From a virus: a stretch of DNA of 49,786 nucleotides. Below the pieces are notes generated by a model. That model was not told where the DNA came from. It did no database searches and saw nothing but the letters and a program-made list of their open reading frames with translations. The stretch's first letter is position 1, and each line of letters opens with the position of its first letter. Shown here one piece after another: positions 31,956 to 38,368 of the stretch. The translations under genes were made by a program, and so were the position numbers. The stretch spans positions 1 through 49,786 of IMG/VR virus record IMGVR_UViG_3300029951_000040; one strand, given 5' to 3'.

Positions 31956-32786
31956 ATGCTCCACCAAATCAAACACCGCTTCTCGGGCGCCGTTCTTTTC
32001 GAGTGCGAAGTCCCGGACGAAATCGCCAGCGGTCTGCGGACGCGACATGCACTGGAGAGGGCGGATGAAACGGGCGCTGACCTCAGGGGCGCTGTCCTCA
32101 CGGGCGCTGACCTCACGGGCGCTGACCTCACGGGCGCTGTCCTCACGGACGCTGTCATCAGGGGCGCTGACCTCATGGGCGCTGACCTCACGGGCGCTGA
32201 CCTCAGGGGCGCTGACCTCACGGGCGCTGTCCTCACGGACGCTGTCCTCAGGGGCGCTGTCCTCACGGGCGCTGTCCTCACGGACGCTGACCTCAGGGGC
32301 GCTGACCTCAGGGGCGCTGACCTCACGGGCGCTGACATCACGGGCGCTGTCCTCAGGGGCGCTGACCTCACGGGCGCTGTCCTCACGGGCGCTGACGCTG
32401 GCAGGCGGGCGAAAAACGAACAGTCCATCGAGAGCCTGGACAAGGTGAGGGCCATCATCATAGATGACCGCACGCGTCTGGAAATGAGACATTGGCACGG
32501 AGATAATGAATGGAAGGCCCGTACCTGCGCCGAGGAAACGCTCTGCGGCACAACGCACTGCATGGCCGGCTGGCTGCAAGTCTGCTCGACCGACCCTGAA
32601 ATTCGCGCCATGGATACGCTGACGGCTGGCGTTCTGGCTGCGCCGGTCGCCGCCAAGATGTTTTTCCGGGATGGTGAGGCGGCCTTCAAGTGGCTGGAAT
32701 CGCGCCAGTACGTGGCAGACATTGCGGAACAAGAGCGCCGTTCGGCGGAACGCAAGGCGCGGAAGGCTGCAGAGGGCCAATCCTGA
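31956..32786 (+). CDS. Pentapeptide-repeat protein with a unique C-terminal domain
   Basis: A 276-residue protein. Residues 1-38 form a short N-terminal domain (MLHQIKHRFSGAVLFECEV), 39-145 hold 21 perfect five-residue units of the form GA(D/V)L(T/R), which should build a right-handed square beta-helix, and 146-276 form a helical domain with two CxxxxC-like segments (ARTCAEETLCGTTHCMAGWL), an AAPVAAKMFF helix and a charged tail. Some pentapeptide proteins (Qnr, MfpA) mimic DNA and protect gyrase; others are scaffolds. The gene has its own promoter, operator and terminator and is flanked by 100 and 590 bases of non-coding sequence. The ORF on the other strand is a shadow of the repeat. Confidence 0.8.
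   Translation: MLHQIKHRFSGAVLFECEVPDEIASGLRTRHALERADETGADLRGAVLTGADLTGADLTGAVLTDAVIRGADLMGADLTGADLRGADLTGAVLTDAVLRGAVLTGAVLTDADLRGADLRGADLTGADITGAVLRGADLTGAVLTGADAGRRAKNEQSIESLDKVRAIIIDDRTRLEMRHWHGDNEWKARTCAEETLCGTTHCMAGWLQVCSTDPEIRAMDTLTAGVLAAPVAAKMFFRDGEAAFKWLESRQYVADIAEQERRSAERKARKAAEGQS
32071..32397. repeat. 15-bp tandem repeat array encoding the pentapeptides
   Basis: About 21.8 units of the type GGCGCTGACCTCACG or GGCGCTGTCCTCAGG. Many units are identical at DNA level, which indicates recent expansion by slippage or unequal recombination. Copy number is likely variable, and assembly of this part may be unreliable. Confidence 0.9.
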
Positions 32787-32819
32787 GCCGATCCGGGCCG
32801 AAGCCATCCAACCCCAGCC

Positions 32820-32842
32820 AGGCCGCTTCGCGCGGCCTTTTT
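32820..32842 (+). terminator. Rho-independent terminator after the pentapeptide-repeat gene
   Basis: Stem AGGCCGC (32820-32826) with GCGGCCT (32832-32838), 5-base loop, followed by TTTT. It makes the pentapeptide gene a one-gene transcription unit and insulates the next promoter. Confidence 0.85.
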
Positions 32843-32934
32843 CACGTCCGCTCGCCGATTCCTTGTGTGGGCTGCCGAACGGAAAGTTCCACTGGACTAG
32901 CGGCAAATATTTCCGCCGATTTGTGCCGATTGCA

Positions 32935-32964
32935 TTGACATGCCCCGGCAGTAGGCGCAAGAAT
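32935..32964 (+). promoter_or_regulatory. Predicted promoter of structured RNA 2
   Basis: TTGACA (32935-32940), 18-base spacer, AAGAAT (32959-32964). The start would be near 32971, six bases before P1 of the structured RNA. No operator dyad is present, unlike at the protein-coding early promoters. Confidence 0.65.
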
Positions 32965-32970
32965 ACAGGC

Positions 32971-33345
32971 ATCCGAGGGTGCCTCCAAGGATGAGCATCG
33001 AGCCCAGACTCATGCATTCAGCCATCGCAAGATGGAAACAGGGGAGGCACCCCCTGGAATGCAGCAGTCTGGGCTTTCTGCGTTCTGGATTGGCTTGGTG
33101 CCTCAAGCGTCGTTACACACGATCCGGGCCTTAGCGAGAGCGGGAGGATGAAAGCTCAGACCGCGAGCGCGCCGAAGACTCCAGCGCGAGTTAGACCCTG
33201 ATGCAAGGGGTTGTGGAGTCAAGTCCTGCGCGGCATCGCGCGTAGGGCCGAAGCTGTGTGTCCTGTTCGACGGAACTAGCTGGATCGGGCCTCGACTCAC
33301 CTCTCTTGGTGGGTAGGGCCTTCCTTCGCACAGGAGCCTTTCTCT
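32971..33345 (+). ncRNA. Structured RNA 2: nested double pseudoknot RNA
   Basis: This gap holds no convincing gene. P1 32977-32986 pairs with 33043-33052 (10 bp); P2 33001-33019 pairs with 33057-33075 (17 pairs around a 2x2 internal loop); P3 is CCATC-GCAA-GATGG (33022-33035, GNRA loop). The order P1-P2-P3-P1'-P2' is a nested pseudoknot. Further elements are GCTTG/CAAGC (33093-33108), ACACAC and CGATCC pairing at distance with 33256-33261 and 33282-33287, GCGG...AGGATGAAAGC...CCGC (33140-33164), GACTCCA/TGGAGTC (33177-33220), GCGCG-GCAT-CGCGC (33228-33241), CACC/GGTG (33299-33312), and a final hairpin (GGC...TCCT/AGGA...GCC) followed by TTTCTC. Promoter before and terminator-like end suggest a free RNA of about 370 nt. 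Confidence 0.75.
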
Positions 33346-33374
33346 AGAAATCAATTCACAACCAAAGGATTACT

Positions 33375-33776
33375 GTGAAGATTTGGACGGATGGGGGGTG
33401 TTTAAACAACGGCACCCCAGAAGCAATAGGCGCGTGGGCCTTCGTTACGGAAGATGGCTTCGAGAGTTCAGGGCAACTGTTCGGATCAACGAACAACCGG
33501 GCTGAACTTCAAGCTGTCATCGAGGCCCTTCGCTATGCGCGAAGCCTCGGGAAGTTTGCTGGCGTGGAAATCTACACCGACAGCCAGTTGACTCAGTTCT
33601 GTGCGCAGGGAAAGTGGCGGCGCAGGGCGAATCTTGATCTTTGGGCCAACTTCGATGCTGCCGCTCGCGGGATGCGTGCTCAGTTTCATTGGGTCAAGGC
33701 GCATTCCGGCATCCCTGAGAACGAGCGCGCCGACCAGCTTTGCACCATGGAAATTCATCGGGGGATCGAGGCATGA
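33375..33776 (+). CDS. Ribonuclease HI
   Basis: A 133-residue protein from a GTG at 33375 with an AAAGGA ribosome binding site. The four acidic active-site residues are Asp6 (WTDGG), Glu44 (NNRAELQA), Asp69 (YTDSQ) and Asp120 (NERADQL), with His110 in VKAHSG. It removes RNA from RNA-DNA hybrids, for example primers or R-loops used in replication start. It is shorter than E. coli RNase HI and lacks its basic protrusion. The gene starts about 30 bases after structured RNA 2. Confidence 0.9.
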   Translation: MKIWTDGGCLNNGTPEAIGAWAFVTEDGFESSGQLFGSTNNRAELQAVIEALRYARSLGKFAGVEIYTDSQLTQFCAQGKWRRRANLDLWANFDAAARGMRAQFHWVKAHSGIPENERADQLCTMEIHRGIEA

Positions 33777-34144
33777 TCGCGCCACCTGACTGGCTCGACG
33801 CCGAAACCTGGGCCGAATTCCTCTGTGCCCGAAAGCTTCTCAAAAAGCCAATGACGGACTTCGCTCAGAAGCTCGCATTCAAGCGCCTGGACGCGATCCG
33901 CAAGGCAGGCCACAACCCGAATACGAGCGTCGAGCAGAGCATCCTCCATGGCTGGCAAGGTCTGTTCGAGCCGCGTGACGACGCGATCAAGTCGGCCACG
34001 CAATCGGACTATGAGCGCACGCAAGCCCGCGACCACGCCGAAATCAAGCGCGCTCAGGGCATCGACAAGGGCGAGCTTGCCGACAACGCCCGCCAAGCCC
34101 GCGACCGCGCCCTCCAGATCAAGCGCGACCGCCTGACGCACTGA
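33773..34144 (+). CDS. Hypothetical protein with a replication-protein-like C-terminal motif
   Basis: A 123-residue protein; its ATG (33773, MIAPPDWLDAETW) overlaps the RNase H stop (ATGA). Residues about 45-62 contain SVEQSILHGWQGLFEP; a 'GWxGLF' end after SVEQSI is typical of phage replication O/DnaC-loader-like proteins. The rest is charged helix. A role as a small replication accessory protein is inferred from this motif and the neighbours. Confidence 0.6.
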   Translation: MIAPPDWLDAETWAEFLCARKLLKKPMTDFAQKLAFKRLDAIRKAGHNPNTSVEQSILHGWQGLFEPRDDAIKSATQSDYERTQARDHAEIKRAQGIDKGELADNARQARDRALQIKRDRLTH

Positions 34145-34153
34145 GGCGCGATC

Positions 34154-34540
34154 ATGAAATCCAAACTCCAAATGCGCCACTGGTGCGAGCACTGCAAGAA
34201 GTCCGGATCACGAGCGCCCGCGATTCTCAAGCACGAACGTGGTTGCACCAACAATTGGCAGCGGACGTGCGGGATGTGTGAGCGAGCTGGCAACGTCCAG
34301 GAATCGAGTGACGCGCTGTGGGCGGCCTTCATGAGTGGCGGCTTCCCAGCGATGCGTCAGCTTTGCGCTGAATGCCCGGCATGCACGCTGATGATTCTTC
34401 GCCGCAAAGCCAAGCTCCGCGAGCCTGATGATTGGGCGAGCGGCCCAAACCCAGACGATGGCCGTGGAGCTTTCGACTTCAAGGCTGAATGCAAAGCATT
34501 CTGGGCGGATATCAACGATTCAGGCGCGAGCTACTACTGA
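34154..34540 (+). CDS. Zinc-binding-like hypothetical protein
   Basis: A 128-residue protein with three Cys pairs: WCEHCKK, TCGMCER and LCAECPAC, plus His residues between them, which suggests one or two zinc sites. The last 40 residues are acidic. No catalytic signature; the neighbours (RNase H, NinB, YbcO-like nuclease) suggest DNA or RNA metabolism. Confidence 0.55.
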   Translation: MKSKLQMRHWCEHCKKSGSRAPAILKHERGCTNNWQRTCGMCERAGNVQESSDALWAAFMSGGFPAMRQLCAECPACTLMILRRKAKLREPDDWASGPNPDDGRGAFDFKAECKAFWADINDSGASYY

Positions 34541-34542
34541 TC

Positions 34543-34737
34543 ATGCCGCGCCTGACCAACGCCGAGAAAGAAGCCGCGCGACTGTGCGGCGTCCCGGGCT
34601 GTGGCAGGCCCTGGACTTCAGTATGGAGCAACGGGACGGGTAAGCGGTGCGCACTCCACAACGCACCGCCCGCGCCGCTGCCAAGTATCCCAACAACCCC
34701 GCCCGTGAAGTCCTGGGCTGATCCTGAGAAAGATTGA
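34543..34737 (+). CDS. 64-residue Cys/His-rich hypothetical protein
   Basis: The ATG at 34543 is three bases after the upstream stop. Residues 14-45 contain LCGVPGCGRPW and RCALHN, a C-x4-C...C-x2-H set that could hold one zinc. The C-terminus is Pro-rich. Small proteins with this set are common between nin-region genes of Burkholderia phages. Function unknown. Confidence 0.55.
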   Translation: MPRLTNAEKEAARLCGVPGCGRPWTSVWSNGTGKRCALHNAPPAPLPSIPTTPPVKSWADPEKD

Positions 34738-34738
34738 C

Positions 34739-34966
34739 ATGCCTTCAGCACGAGACAACGTATCCGAGATCATTGCGAGCCTGATGAAGGCGGATCGAAC
34801 GGCGCCCGAGGTGGCCGCCATGACGGGTTGCCACGTCAGGACGGTTTCGGAGTGGCTTCGTGCGTTCCGCCAGTCCGGGCTTGTTCGCGAAGTGAAGACC
34901 GATGGGGTATCGGCTCGCTGGGCATGGCAGCGTACCCCGTTTGAGCTGGAGGACTCTGCGCAATGA
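34739..34966 (+). CDS. Small winged-helix DNA-binding protein
   Basis: A 75-residue protein starting MPSARDNVSEIIA. Residues 10-45 form an HTH (MKADRTAPEVAAMTGCHVRTVSEWLRAF), and residues 46-70 form a wing (GLVREVKTDGVSARWAW). It overlaps the next gene by four bases. It may regulate the nin-like genes or late transcription; its targets are unknown. Confidence 0.7.
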   Translation: MPSARDNVSEIIASLMKADRTAPEVAAMTGCHVRTVSEWLRAFRQSGLVREVKTDGVSARWAWQRTPFELEDSAQ

Positions 34967-35214
34967 CAGGTGGCAACCGCACCAAGGTAACGCTGCTGAG
35001 CGGCATCATTACCGATACCTGGGATGATGCCTGGAAGCTGGAATGCCTTCATCGAAATGAGCACGTCCAGGCGATCTTGCGCATGGTCGGCAAGCAGTAT
35101 CGCGGCGCGCGCGAAGCCTACTGCGCTGATGTCGGAATCCGCGAGGGCGCAGAGGCTGAGCGCCGTCTGCGCGAGCGCGTGAAGGTGGTTTGGCCGAAGG
35201 GGATCGACAAGTGA
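34963..35214 (+). CDS. Hypothetical protein
   Basis: An 83-residue protein starting MTGGNRTKVTLLSG, mostly helical with many charged residues (REAYCADVGIREGAEAERRLRER). It overlaps the HTH gene and the NinB gene by four bases. No known domain. Confidence 0.5.
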   Translation: MTGGNRTKVTLLSGIITDTWDDAWKLECLHRNEHVQAILRMVGKQYRGAREAYCADVGIREGAEAERRLRERVKVVWPKGIDK

Positions 35215-35630
35215 GGCGCAAGCGGACATTCATCCTGGCGCACGCTGAAGCTCGCCGCCGAGCCGCTGAATTCATCATGAGCGAGGCGCGCGAAGGTGAT
35301 GCCGTCACGGTAGGCGAGCCGAACCGGACTCTCGACCAGAATTCGGCGATGTGGCCCTACCTCGCTGGCTTCTCGCAACAGCGCAAGCTCGCGATTAATG
35401 GTGAGCTTGTCACGGCCGACGAGGACGACTGGAAGGACATTCTGACCGGCGCATTCCACGGTGAGACGCAGCGACTCGCGGTCTTTCAAGGGAAAATCTT
35501 CATGCTCGGCCGGCGCACCAGCAAGTTCGGAAAAGAGGAGTTCTCCGAGTTCCTGGAGTTTCTGATCGCCTCCGCTGCGATGGAGGGAGTCACGCCCATA
35601 TACAAGAACCCGCCGAGGGCAGACCGATGA
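35211..35630 (+). CDS. ninB: NinB/Orf-like recombination mediator
   Basis: A 139-residue protein starting at a GTG that overlaps the previous stop (GTGA). The NinB pattern is clear: an N-terminal strand (RRKRTFILAHAEARRRAA), PNRTLDQNSAMWPYLAGFS, EDDWKDILTGAF, then MLGRRTSKFGKEEFSEFLEFL. Lambda Orf (NinB) binds SSB-covered single-strand DNA and loads the annealing protein, here probably RecT. Confidence 0.85.
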   Translation: MRRKRTFILAHAEARRRAAEFIMSEAREGDAVTVGEPNRTLDQNSAMWPYLAGFSQQRKLAINGELVTADEDDWKDILTGAFHGETQRLAVFQGKIFMLGRRTSKFGKEEFSEFLEFLIASAAMEGVTPIYKNPPRADR

Positions 35631-36097
35631 CATTCAAAGGCAAGTTCGAGCCGCGTCCGCAACGCGTTATCACTGGAACCATCGGCCCGCGCGCGACGGC
35701 GCCCTCTATCGGAATCGCGGCAGCGCTGGCTGTTCTAAATGAGCCGTCGCGCTCGACCATGGCGCGTGTCCCATCGTCTCCGCACGCCGATGATGCCAAG
35801 GGCCGGCGCATCCGCGAGAGCGCGCGCGGCGAGGACTGCGACATTCGCATCCCGGGCGCGTGCAACTTCGATGCGGCCACCACGATCTGGTCGCACTACC
35901 CTGGCTTGGCGGGCGGGCGCGGTATGGGCTACAAGAGCCTCGACCTGTGTGGCGTCTACTCGTGCTCGAAGTGCCATGACGTGGTGGACATGCGCGCCCC
36001 ACTGCCGCCAGGCGAAACACGGCAATCCGTCATGCTCGCCTGGCACGAAGGGCACCTCCGATCCCTCGTGAAACTGCGCACGAAAAGCCTCGTCTAG
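35627..36097 (+). CDS. YbcO-like nuclease (DUF1364)
   Basis: A 156-residue protein. After a 60-residue variable N-terminus comes the DUF1364 core: RRIRESARGEDCDIRIPGACNF, given here as ESARGEDCDIRIPGACN, then TIWSHYP, DLCGVYSCSKCHDVVD, matching E. coli prophage YbcO (RxPGxC, H, CSxCHD). The Cys and His residues form an HNH-like metal site. It is likely a nuclease acting on recombination intermediates with NinB, the same pairing as in lambdoid nin regions. Confidence 0.8.
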   Translation: MTFKGKFEPRPQRVITGTIGPRATAPSIGIAAALAVLNEPSRSTMARVPSSPHADDAKGRRIRESARGEDCDIRIPGACNFDAATTIWSHYPGLAGGRGMGYKSLDLCGVYSCSKCHDVVDMRAPLPPGETRQSVMLAWHEGHLRSLVKLRTKSLV

Positions 36098-36130
36098 GCC
36101 ACAATCAAACGCTCACCAGGAGAGCTATCC

Positions 36131-36394
36131 ATGAACTACTCATTCCCCATCCGCGCCGCCACGAAGGACGAGGCGAAGACCGCCATTGCAGCGGAATTCG
36201 ACGAGATCACGGCCACCTCGGCGCCGGCCGATTGGAGCGCGCCCCAGGCGGCAGCCGATGCGCTGATCGACGCGCTCGCGGACAACGCGAACCTGGACGT
36301 AGTGGCGACCGTCTCAGGTGAGATCATCTTCCTCGGCGATACGGTTCATCACGTCACCTTCGCATTCTCCGGAATCCTGACGGATCGCGATTAA
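36131..36394 (+). CDS. 87-residue hypothetical protein
   Basis: Starts MNYSFPIRAATKDEAKTAI with an AGGAGAG ribosome binding site. It alternates strand and helix with AAADALIDALADNANLD and VHHVTFAFSGIL, suggesting a small alpha/beta fold that recurs as an uncharacterised phage family. Last gene before the predicted promoter at 36399. Confidence 0.55.
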   Translation: MNYSFPIRAATKDEAKTAIAAEFDEITATSAPADWSAPQAAADALIDALADNANLDVVATVSGEIIFLGDTVHHVTFAFSGILTDRD

Positions 36395-36398
36395 AGCC

Positions 36399-36428
36399 TT
36401 GACGAGGCGAGTGGTGTACGCCTAAACT
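36399..36428 (+). promoter_or_regulatory. Predicted sigma-70 promoter
   Basis: TTGACG (36399-36404), 18-base spacer, TAAACT (36423-36428). It is followed by two hairpins and the HTH-like gene at 36533. It lacks the ATCGY-N4-RCGAT dyad of the early promoters. Confidence 0.55.
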
Positions 36429-36433
36429 ACGCC

Positions 36434-36501
36434 CAGGCCATTGCGAAACGGCCTGCGTGGCGGAAAGCGAGAAGCCGAAGCGCAGGAAACTCGCCTTCCG
36501 C
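36434..36501 (+). promoter_or_regulatory. Two leader hairpins before the HTH-like gene
   Basis: The first hairpin is CAGGCC (36434-36439) with GGCCTG (36450-36455). The second pairs GCGGAAAGCGAG (36460-36471) with CTCGCCTTCCGC (36490-36501), 11 of 12 bases. No T-run follows, so a terminator is unlikely; a structured leader that affects translation is possible. Confidence 0.5.
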
Positions 36502-36532
36502 AAGCGATGGCTACCACCACCAATTGGACGCC

Positions 36533-36745
36533 ATGAAAAGCTCAAATATCCCTGAGATCAAACCGAAGCGAGGCTGCGGATTGGTCAGGACTTCGACGCC
36601 CACAACCGAGTGGCAATTGCGCGCATGGGCCAATGAAGGCCTGACTGGAATGCAAATCGCCGAGAAACTCGGCTACACCTCTCCGTCGAACGTCTATAAA
36701 GCGCTCTCGGTTCTCGGGATCGTTCTTAATCCCGCGCGCGGATAG
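36533..36745 (+). CDS. Small HTH-like protein
   Basis: A 70-residue protein starting MKSSNIPEIKPKRG (a TTG nine bases upstream is possible). The C-terminal 45 residues form a helix-turn-helix: WQLRAWANEGLTGMQIAEKLGY, here GMQIAEKLGYTSPSNVYKAL, as in small homeodomain-like or sigma-like regulators. It could regulate late genes. No clear ribosome binding site. Confidence 0.6.
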   Translation: MKSSNIPEIKPKRGCGLVRTSTPTTEWQLRAWANEGLTGMQIAEKLGYTSPSNVYKALSVLGIVLNPARG

Positions 36746-37036
36746 GATTTGAAATACCACGCATGAGCTAGACTCAACCACAGGCGCCAGGGCGGGCCGT
36801 AACCCCGAGAAGTCCCAGGGCTTTGCTGGGTGTGGGAGGGGGCAAGCTCCTGCATGTTTCATGCGTGCACTTGGATCGCACGACAAGGCAAGATCCGATT
36901 CAGGCAGGCCGCCAGGCACCCGGAAGACCCCGAAAGGGAGGGCGCTAAGGGCGAGAGTCAAGCAAGCGGGCACAGCAGCGCGGTTCCTCATGGTGGCCGC
37001 TTTACCGATCAACCACCCAGCAACCAGCGAGCCCAC
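36746..37036 (+). other. 291-base non-coding gap with several possible hairpins
   Basis: I see no gene here; the long frame entering it from 36830 belongs to the next gene and lacks typical protein character. Possible stems are CCCAG/CTGGG (around 36814-36830), GCATG-TTT-CATGC (36852-36864), GGATC/GATCC (36873-36896), CCC-GAAA-GGG (near 36929-36938) and GACTC/GAGTC (36771-36775 with 36955-36959). They could form a multi-branched RNA closed by the last pair. No strong promoter precedes it. It shows no convincing match to structured RNAs 1 and 2. Confidence 0.4.
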
Positions 37037-37294
37037 ATGAGCGCAAACCAGATCAATCCAATCCACCGGCACCTCGCAATCACGATCTGCGCGGACGCGG
37101 ACGACGCCATCAAACAAGGCTTCAACTGGGCGGAGCAGCCCGACGTGAAGCCCATCGAGGTGGAAAAGGTCATCGTGGTTCGCGGCGGCATGGAGTCCGG
37201 CCGCGCCTCCGTGGACTTCGTCCTCAAGGACGAGAACGGCCAGCGCTACGTCTTCATGGTGACACGCGCGCTTCTGGCGACGATTCCGGGCTGA
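37037..37294 (+). CDS. 85-residue hypothetical protein
   Basis: Starts MSANQINPIHRHLAITI at 37037. The sequence has an alpha/beta layout (ITICADADDAIKQGFNWAE, ASVDFVLKDENGQRYVFMV) and recurs as a family of unknown function in phages of this type. The frame is open upstream to 36830, but that part is the structured gap. Weak ribosome binding site. Confidence 0.5.
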   Translation: MSANQINPIHRHLAITICADADDAIKQGFNWAEQPDVKPIEVEKVIVVRGGMESGRASVDFVLKDENGQRYVFMVTRALLATIPG

Positions 37295-37296
37295 CC

Positions 37297-37554
37297 ATGA
37301 GCCGCTGGGGAGAAGGCCGCAAGCCAAAGGAAGACCCGCTACACGCCCGCATCTTCGCGAGGCTCACCAGCCGCCAGCATGACCGCTATCTGGCGCTCGG
37401 CGGCGAGAAATGGCTCCGCGACCAGCTCGACATCGCCGAGGGCCGCCAGCGCGCCCAGCCTGAGCCTACCGCGCACAACCCGTTCCCGACCGGCCCGGAG
37501 CGCTTCACGCAGAACCAGTGCCTGATGACATTTCCACCACCGCAACAGGATTGA
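37297..37554 (+). CDS. 85-residue hypothetical protein
   Basis: Starts MSRWGEGRKPKEDPLH two bases after the upstream stop. The core HARIFARLTSRQHDRYLALGGEKWLRDQL resembles small ribbon-helix-helix-like phage proteins, cut to the key motif RYLALGGEKWLRDQL. The C-terminus is Pro-rich. It may bind DNA; function unknown. Confidence 0.55.
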   Translation: MSRWGEGRKPKEDPLHARIFARLTSRQHDRYLALGGEKWLRDQLDIAEGRQRAQPEPTAHNPFPTGPERFTQNQCLMTFPPPQQD

Positions 37555-37556
37555 CC

Positions 37557-37934
37557 ATGAAAATCGGCGAAATCAAGAAAGACGGCAGCATCGTCAGTGT
37601 TGAGCTTACCTTTCATTCGGAGGCCGAATGGCTGGAACTCTGGCCTAGAGTAGTGGCGACCTACGAAGGCGAGGGCGCGAAGATCCGCGAGTTCACCCTG
37701 AGAATCCGTTGCTCCTCGGAAGAGCGAGAAGACTTCGAGGCATGCGGCGGCGTTCTCCCCGAGGGCGCGACCGATGACGATGGTTCCCGGGAAATCACCG
37801 CCGTTGTGCCGTGCGGGGTGGACGACATCACCACGGAATTTCAGTCCGCAGCGCTTCGGGATCAAATCATCAAAAATGGCGCAAGCGAGGAAGTCGCCGA
37901 CCGCGTTCTCTCGAAAGTCAAGTGGCTGTCATGA
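37557..37934 (+). CDS. 125-residue hypothetical protein
   Basis: Starts MKIGEIKKDGSIVSVEL at 37557. It alternates strands and helices with RIRCSSEEREDFEACGGV and a helical C-terminus. Overlaps the next ATG by four bases. No family recognised. Confidence 0.5.
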   Translation: MKIGEIKKDGSIVSVELTFHSEAEWLELWPRVVATYEGEGAKIREFTLRIRCSSEEREDFEACGGVLPEGATDDDGSREITAVVPCGVDDITTEFQSAALRDQIIKNGASEEVADRVLSKVKWLS

Positions 37935-38128
37935 ACCTCCGCACCCACAAACGTCGCGCCTATGTCGGATGGCTAATCCGCTACATCGAAGCCCCGAAGT
38001 ACCCGACATTCACTGTTTCGCCATGCTGGAGCGTCAAGCGAGACGCCAAAGGCCGCCGGAATTGGATCATGGGCTCCATGGTGCGCCCCAAGGGCTGGCA
38101 CCCGACCAGGGGCTGGGCGAAGCCATGA
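37931..38128 (+). CDS. 65-residue basic protein, first copy of a duplicated pair
   Basis: Starts MNLRTHKRRAYVGWLIRY. It is basic and Trp-rich (WLIRYIEAPKYPTF, RNWIMGSMVRPKGW). Its first 45 bases recur at 38125 with substitutions and one missing base. It overlaps neighbours by four bases at each end. Role unknown; RTHKxRAY proteins occur before the terminase genes of related phages. Confidence 0.55.
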   Translation: MNLRTHKRRAYVGWLIRYIEAPKYPTFTVSPCWSVKRDAKGRRNWIMGSMVRPKGWHPTRGWAKP

Positions 38129-38333
38129 ACCCCGCACCCACAAGCACCGCGCCTACGCCGGCATGGCTCTCAGACTTGCCGCAAGCCGTCGCTGCCTGGA
38201 TCAGTGGGATGCCCTCAATTCATGGGGCGCCACACTCGGCTGGTGGGTCATGCGCCAGGATTGGGAGCGAAATCGCCGAGGTATGTTCCGCGTGTCCATG
38301 GGCCATCAGCCCGGGTTCTATCGGCGCCCATGA
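38125..38333 (+). pseudogene. Second copy of the 37931 gene, frameshifted by one base near its start
   Basis: The ATG at 38125 overlaps the upstream TGA. The bases after it match the start of the 37931 gene, but one C is missing in the CCCC run (38130-38133 region), so the ATG leads into another frame. With that base restored it reads MNPRTHKHRAYAGMAL... to GHQPGFYRRP and stops at 38333 (about 69 residues). An internal ATG at 38163 gives 56 residues. The one-base change in a homopolymer may be a sequencing error rather than real decay. Confidence 0.55.
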
Positions 38334-38368
38334 TCGCCACCCGGGCCGCTCGGCCATAGAATCAGGCC

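Noticed and set aside
31544-32845. 433-codon open frame on the minus strand in the same place
   Set aside because: Same cause: the repeat is open in several frames. The predicted protein is low complexity (SAPVR/TAPVR units) and overlaps the methyltransferase end.
31938-33017. 359-codon open frame on the minus strand across the pentapeptide repeat
   Set aside because: It exists only because the 15-bp repeat has no stops in this frame; its product is a repetitive Ser/Ala/Glu/Asp pattern, it runs through a terminator, and the + strand gene has promoter, start and domain structure.
32977-33075. HDV-like self-cleaving ribozyme
   Set aside because: The helix order is similar, but P1 is 10 to 12 bp instead of seven, the joining segments are longer than in HDV folds, and no clear catalytic cytosine segment with a P1.1 pair could be placed.
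32971-33345. tmRNA, RNase P or group I intron in the non-coding gap
   Set aside because: Short motif resemblances (TTCTGGATT, AGGNTGAAAG) are present, but no tRNA-like ends, no P4 core of RNase P, and no paired P-Q-R-S elements of a group I intron; no interrupted gene flanks it.
36830-37036. Upstream extension of the 37037 gene
   Set aside because: The translated extension is Arg/Gly/Ser/His-rich with no protein-like pattern and covers a stretch with several possible RNA stems; the ATG at 37037 gives a normal 85-residue protein.
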